Shown: positions 57,442-64,000 of the stretch, piece by piece
Numbering within the stretch: the first letter of the stretch is position 1
Layout of the letters: each line of letters starts with the position of its first letter
Assembly: GCF_004681965.1 (NCBI RefSeq)
Contig: NZ_SMLL01000005.1
Span: 62,001-126,000, forward strand
Direction: 5' to 3'
DNA length: 64,000 bases
Source: Ramlibacter rhizophilus
GTDB lineage: Bacteria > Pseudomonadota > Gammaproteobacteria > Burkholderiales > Burkholderiaceae_C
Notes under the pieces: generated by a model
Told to the model about the DNA's origin: nothing
The model's database searches: none
Seen by the model: only the letters and a program-made list of their open reading frames with translations
Made by a program: the position numbers and the translations under genes

Positions 57442-58199
57442 GGTGTCTCTTCTCGTTGATGGACGCTCTGGCCGCGGTTGGCCAGCGGCACGGGTGCGGT
57501 CGCGATCTTCGCGCGGCGCCTGAGGGGGCTGCCCATCAGGCGCATGCCCCGCACGCGCTTGATCGCCACCACGAAGTACACGGCGCCGAAGATGGGCCAC
57601 CAGCGCTCGCCCACCGCGTCCATCCACTCGTAACGGGCCAGCCATTTGTCGGTGGACAGGGCGGGACGCCAGCAGCCGAAACGGCCGGTCTCGACCTCGA
57701 AGTTCAGCAGGCGCAGCCAGTCGCGAAGCCGCCGGTAGCCGATGAACTCGCCCGCCTCCGGCAGGAACAGCTGCCCCACCCCCAGGCGCTGCAGCAGGCG
57801 GGCGCGGCGCTGGCGCAGGCCCCAGAGGCTGGCCGGATTGAGGCCGCTGATGACCACCCGGCCCTCGGGCACCAGCACGCGCTCGACCTCGCGCAGCGTG
57901 GCGTGCGGATCGGCGCTCAGCTCCAGCGAATGCGGCAGCACGACCAGATCGAGGCTGTTGGCCTCGAAGGGCAAGGCGTGCGAATCGGCGACCAGGTGGT
58001 AGTTGCGCTCACGCGGGTGCTCGCCCTGCTGCAGGCCCATCCAGTGGTGGGGGATGCGGTTCATGCGAAGCGCCTCCAGCTCGGGCAGGCCCAGCTGCAG
58101 CGCGTGGTAGCCGAAGACGTCGGCCACCGCTGCGTCGAAGGCTTGCTGTTCCCAGGCGTGAAGATAGCGGCCCGGGGGGGTTTCGAACCACTGCTGCAT
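57438..58199 (-). CDS. SAM-dependent methyltransferase, type 11-like
   Basis: A 253-residue class I methyltransferase. [23 protein letters not shown] near residue 78 and [21 protein letters not shown] near 105 form the post-I and motif III part; motif I is degenerate. It is typically next to rnhA and gloB in Burkholderiales. The start [17 protein letters not shown] at 58199 is preferred; an ATG at 58220 would overlap the gloB start. It is divergent from gloB. Confidence 0.82.
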   Translation of the reverse strand: MQQWFETPPGRYLHAWEQQAFDAAVADVFGYHALQLGLPELEALRMNRIPHHWMGLQQGEHPRERNYHLVADSHALPFEANSLDLVVLPHSLELSADPHATLREVERVLVPEGRVVISGLNPASLWGLRQRRARLLQRLGVGQLFLPEAGEFIGYRRLRDWLRLLNFEVETGRFGCWRPALSTDKWLARYEWMDAVGERWWPIFGAVYFVVAIKRVRGMRLMGSPLRRRAKIATAPVPLANRGQSVHQREETP

Positions 58200-58202
58200 T
58201 CC

Positions 58203-58208
58203 TATAAT
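58203..58208 (+). promoter_or_regulatory. possible -10 element of gloB
   Basis: TATAAT ends 10 bp before the gloB ATG, which would give an almost leaderless transcript. The -35 region is weak. Confidence 0.4.
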
Positions 58209-58218
58209 TCGCTCGCTC

Positions 58219-58992
58219 ATGAAGTTGATTCCCCTGCCCGCCTTCCAGGACAACTACCTCTGGCTTCTGCAAGACGGGCAACGGGCGCTGGTGGTCGACC
58301 CCGGGGAGGCCGCGCCGGTGTTCACCGGCCTGCGGCAGGCTGCAGCGCAGTTGGAAGCGATTCTAGTCACGCACCATCACGCGGACCACACGGGCGGTGT
58401 CGCCGCCCTGCGCGAAGCCACAGGCGCACCTGTCTTCGGCCCGGCCGCCGAAGCCATCCCCCAGCCTGCCACCGCCCTCGCCCACGGCGACGCCTGCACG
58501 GCGCTCGGCCTGTCCTTCCAGGTGATCGCCGTCCCGGGCCACACCGCCGGTCACATCGCCTACTACACGCCCGACGTGGACGGCCAGCCGCTGCTCTTCT
58601 GCGGCGACACGCTGTTTTCCGGCGGCTGCGGCCGCCTCTTCGAGGGCACGCCCGCGCAGATGCTGCAGTCGCTGGACACCCTGGCCGCGCTGCCCGGCAC
58701 CACGCGCGTGTGCTGCGCCCACGAATACACCCTGTCCAACCTGCGCTTCGCCCGCGCGGTGGAGCCGGACAACGAAGACCTCGCCCGCTACCAGCAGCAC
58801 TGCGAGGCGCTGCGCGCGGCCGGCCAGCCCACCTTGCCCAGTACCCTCGCGCAGGAACGCGCCATCAACCCGTTCCTGCGAACGCGTGAACCGGCGGTCA
58901 TCCGCGCCGCGCACGCCTACAACGGCGCCCACGAGAACGACGAAGTCGCCGTGTTCGCCGCCATCCGTCAATGGAAGAACGAATTTCGATGA
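58219..58992 (+). CDS. gloB: hydroxyacylglutathione hydrolase (glyoxalase II)
   Basis: A 257-residue metallo-beta-lactamase-fold thioesterase that frees D-lactate and glutathione in methylglyoxal detoxification. Binuclear metal site: [10 protein letters not shown] near residue 51, His in VPGHTAGH near 110, Asp in [14 protein letters not shown] near 133 and His in CCAHEYT near 168. The C-terminal helical domain has the glutathione-site region. Its stop overlaps the mltD start (ATGA). Confidence 0.96.
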   Translation: MKLIPLPAFQDNYLWLLQDGQRALVVDPGEAAPVFTGLRQAAAQLEAILVTHHHADHTGGVAALREATGAPVFGPAAEAIPQPATALAHGDACTALGLSFQVIAVPGHTAGHIAYYTPDVDGQPLLFCGDTLFSGGCGRLFEGTPAQMLQSLDTLAALPGTTRVCCAHEYTLSNLRFARAVEPDNEDLARYQQHCEALRAAGQPTLPSTLAQERAINPFLRTREPAVIRAAHAYNGAHENDEVAVFAAIRQWKNEFR

Positions 58993-60593
58993 AGAAACCC
59001 CTGCAGCTGGCCATCCTGGCCCTGGCGGCCTGGCTGGCTGGATGCGCGAGCGTCCCGGGCGATGTCGCCGCGCCCGCCGCGGCCCCCGACCCCGAATCCA
59101 CCGCCGCCGTGCCCGCCCCCGCCCTGCCCGCGACGGGGCCGGCCACACCGCCGGCGGCCGCGGCGACGCCCGTCTTCGTGCCGCCGCTGCGCGCCATGGC
59201 GCCTTCGGGGCCGCTGTCGCCCATCGCCTCGGCCGAACTCGCCTCCGAAAGCGTGGCGCCACTCGCGCCACCCCCGGACCTGTGGCACCGCATCCGCCAG
59301 GGATTCGCCATGCCGGACCTGGAAGGTGACCTGGTCCGCCAGCACGAGCGGTGGTATGTCAGCCGGCCCGACTACATCCAGCGCATGACCGAGCGCTCGC
59401 GCAAGTACCTGTTCCACATCGTCGAGGAACTGGAGCGCCGGGGCATGCCCACCGAGCTGGCCCTGCTGCCCTACATCGAAAGCGCCTTCAACCCGCAGGC
59501 CGTCTCCAGTGCGCGCGCCGCCGGCATGTGGCAGTTCATGCCCGCCACCGGCGCGGACTTCGAGCTGCGGCAGAACCTGTTCCGCGACGACCGGCGCGAC
59601 GTGCTCGCCTCCACCCGCGCGGCGCTGGACTACCTGCAGATGCTGCACGGCATGTTCGGCGACTGGCACCTCGCGCTGGCTGCCTACAACTGGGGCCAGG
59701 GCAGCGTCACGCGCGCCATCCAGCGCAACCAGCGCGCGGGCCTGGGCACCAGCTACACCGAGCTGAACATGCCGGCGGAGACGCGCAACTACGTACCCAA
59801 GCTGCAGGCGGTGAAGAACCTGGTCGCCAACCCCGAGGGCCTGCGCGCCGAACTGCCGCTGATCGAGAACCACCCCTACTTCCAGGCGGTGGACATCACC
59901 CGCGACATCGACGTCGAACTCGCCGCCAAGCTGGCCGACGTGCGCCTGGAAGACTTCAAGGCCTTGAACCCCTCGCTCAAGCAGCCGGTCATCTTCGCGG
60001 CCGGCGTGCCGCAGATCCTGCTGCCCTGGGACAACGCCAAGGTGTTCCGCCGCAACTTCGAGGCTTACACCGCCGGCCAGTATGCGAGCTGGACCGCCTG
60101 GACCGCGCCGTCCACCATGAGCGTCGCCGACGCGGCGCGCCACGTGGGCATGAGCGAAGCCGATTTCCGCACCGTCAACAACATCCCGCCGCGCATGCTC
60201 ATTCGGGCCGGCTCGGTCGTGCTGGCGCCGCGCAACGGCAAGGCGCAGGGCGACGTGTCCGGGCTGGTGGCGGACAACGGCCAGCTCCACCTGGCGCCTG
60301 AAGTCGTCGCGCGCCGCACGGTGGTCAAGGCCCGCAAGGGCGACAACGTGGCGCGCGTGGCCGCGCGCTACCGCCTGAGGGCCTCGGACGTGGCCGACTG
60401 GAACGATGTGAGCGCCCAGGCCTCGTTCAAGCCGGGGGCGAACGTGGTGGTGTACCTGCCGGTGCGGGCTCGGGCGGCGTCGTCATCGGTCGCGAGCAAG
60501 AAGACGCGGCCGGCGGTGGTGCGCAAGAAGTCCGCGGGGCCCGTGCAGGCGCGCATGAACAAGCCGGGGGCGAAGCTGGCGGGCGGGCGTTGA
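58989..60593 (+). CDS. mltD: membrane-bound lytic murein transglycosylase D
   Basis: A 534-residue lipoprotein that cleaves peptidoglycan glycan strands with 1,6-anhydro ring formation. The signal ends in a lipobox LAGC near residue 18, then a Pro/Ala-rich linker of about 70 residues. The SLT domain lies at about 125-270 with the catalytic Glu in [26 protein letters not shown]. The C-terminal part has LysM-type repeats ([22 protein letters not shown]). The start is an ATGA overlap with gloB. Confidence 0.94.
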   Translation: MKKPLQLAILALAAWLAGCASVPGDVAAPAAAPDPESTAAVPAPALPATGPATPPAAAATPVFVPPLRAMAPSGPLSPIASAELASESVAPLAPPPDLWHRIRQGFAMPDLEGDLVRQHERWYVSRPDYIQRMTERSRKYLFHIVEELERRGMPTELALLPYIESAFNPQAVSSARAAGMWQFMPATGADFELRQNLFRDDRRDVLASTRAALDYLQMLHGMFGDWHLALAAYNWGQGSVTRAIQRNQRAGLGTSYTELNMPAETRNYVPKLQAVKNLVANPEGLRAELPLIENHPYFQAVDITRDIDVELAAKLADVRLEDFKALNPSLKQPVIFAAGVPQILLPWDNAKVFRRNFEAYTAGQYASWTAWTAPSTMSVADAARHVGMSEADFRTVNNIPPRMLIRAGSVVLAPRNGKAQGDVSGLVADNGQLHLAPEVVARRTVVKARKGDNVARVAARYRLRASDVADWNDVSAQASFKPGANVVVYLPVRARAASSSVASKKTRPAVVRKKSAGPVQARMNKPGAKLAGGR

Positions 60594-60600
60594 GGCTGCC

Positions 60601-60621
60601 CCTTCCCCCTTTGGGGGAAGG
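60601..60621. repeat. REP-like single hairpin, copy D
   Basis: CCTTCCCCC and GGGGGAAGG around TTT, followed by CTGGGATGGGGGCC, as in the left arms of the other copies. The second arm is missing, so this looks like a half element. It lies 7 bp after the mltD stop in the 109-bp gap before the dnaE 3' end. Confidence 0.75.
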
Positions 60622-60702
60622 CTGGGATGGGGGCCACGAGTAACGACGCACGGCCGGCGCGCGGCCTTCGCCCCACCTGCCATTCTCAGCGGGCGGAAAA
60701 TC

Positions 60703-64000
<3,298 letters not shown>

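Overview
The window is GC-rich, gene-dense chromosomal DNA from a betaproteobacterium, most likely Burkholderiales, family Comamonadaceae (Acidovorax/Paracidovorax/Variovorax-like; genus not resolved). The evidence is a phasin gene, an EarP/EF-P pair with Arg32, a DUF4148 protein, a 793-residue RpoD with a long Ala/Lys-rich N-terminus, several Liv-type and TRAP-type binding proteins, and no sign of plasmid or phage genes. Genes are tightly packed, often with ATGA, GTGA or TTGA stop/start overlaps.

Layout. 0-2.7 kb: the tail of an unknown gene, class I fumarase, glutamate racemase. 2.7-4.4 kb: an unrecognised protein with a 17-Ser homopolymer, resembling a secreted effector and running into the convergent UMF1-type MFS gene. 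4.3-8.6 kb: MFS transporter, orphan TRAP binding protein, DUF4148 protein, divergent LysR regulator. 8.6-13 kb: an accessory cluster of ferritin-like diiron protein, DUF1127 protein, MFS transporter and alpha/beta hydrolase, divergent from an orphan OmpR-type response regulator. Two GTATC-N6-GTATC direct repeats sit in its intergenic regions. 13-21.7 kb: a divergent uptake/catabolism island. On the minus strand are a Liv-type binding protein, a LivH permease and a single-chain LivM-LivG-LivF fusion. On the plus strand are an NTF2-like protein, an allantoinase-like deacetylase, an amidase and a GntR/FCD regulator. A perfect 12-bp palindrome lies in the divergent promoter region.

21.7-24.4 kb: MITE-like inverted repeats, ppiD, tRNA-Val(TAC) and HU. 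24.4-28 kb: DMT exporter, fluoroacetate-dehalogenase-like hydrolase and tartrate/D-malate dehydrogenase in one operon, then pgsA. 28-33.7 kb: uvrC, divergent earP-efp, a DUF3445 heme N-demethylase and a LOG-family protein. 33.7-40.3 kb: diheme cytochrome c and a six-gene overlapping minus-strand operon (deacetylase, thioesterase, nitroreductase, hydroxyacid dehydrogenase, RmuC, MFS). 40.3-45 kb: phasin with two tandem terminators, a Fur-box-preceded Fe3+ binding protein, an SDR preceded by a four-copy ACGT array, and gamma-glutamyltransferase. 45-49.6 kb: dnaG-rpoD. 49.7-52 kb: ligAB with a divergent LysR regulator. 52-56.9 kb: RND pump and adaptor. 57-60.6 kb: methyltransferase-rnhA, divergent from gloB-mltD. 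60.7-64 kb: dnaE, cut by the window end.

A GC-rich paired-hairpin repeat family (REP/BIME-like) sits in at least four intergenic gaps (about 5.7, 13.0, 49.7 and 60.6 kb). I saw no CRISPR array, no transposase and no rRNA. The parts that look least explained are the poly-Ser protein, the diiron/response-regulator cluster with its direct-repeat boxes, and the LivMGF-fusion catabolic island.
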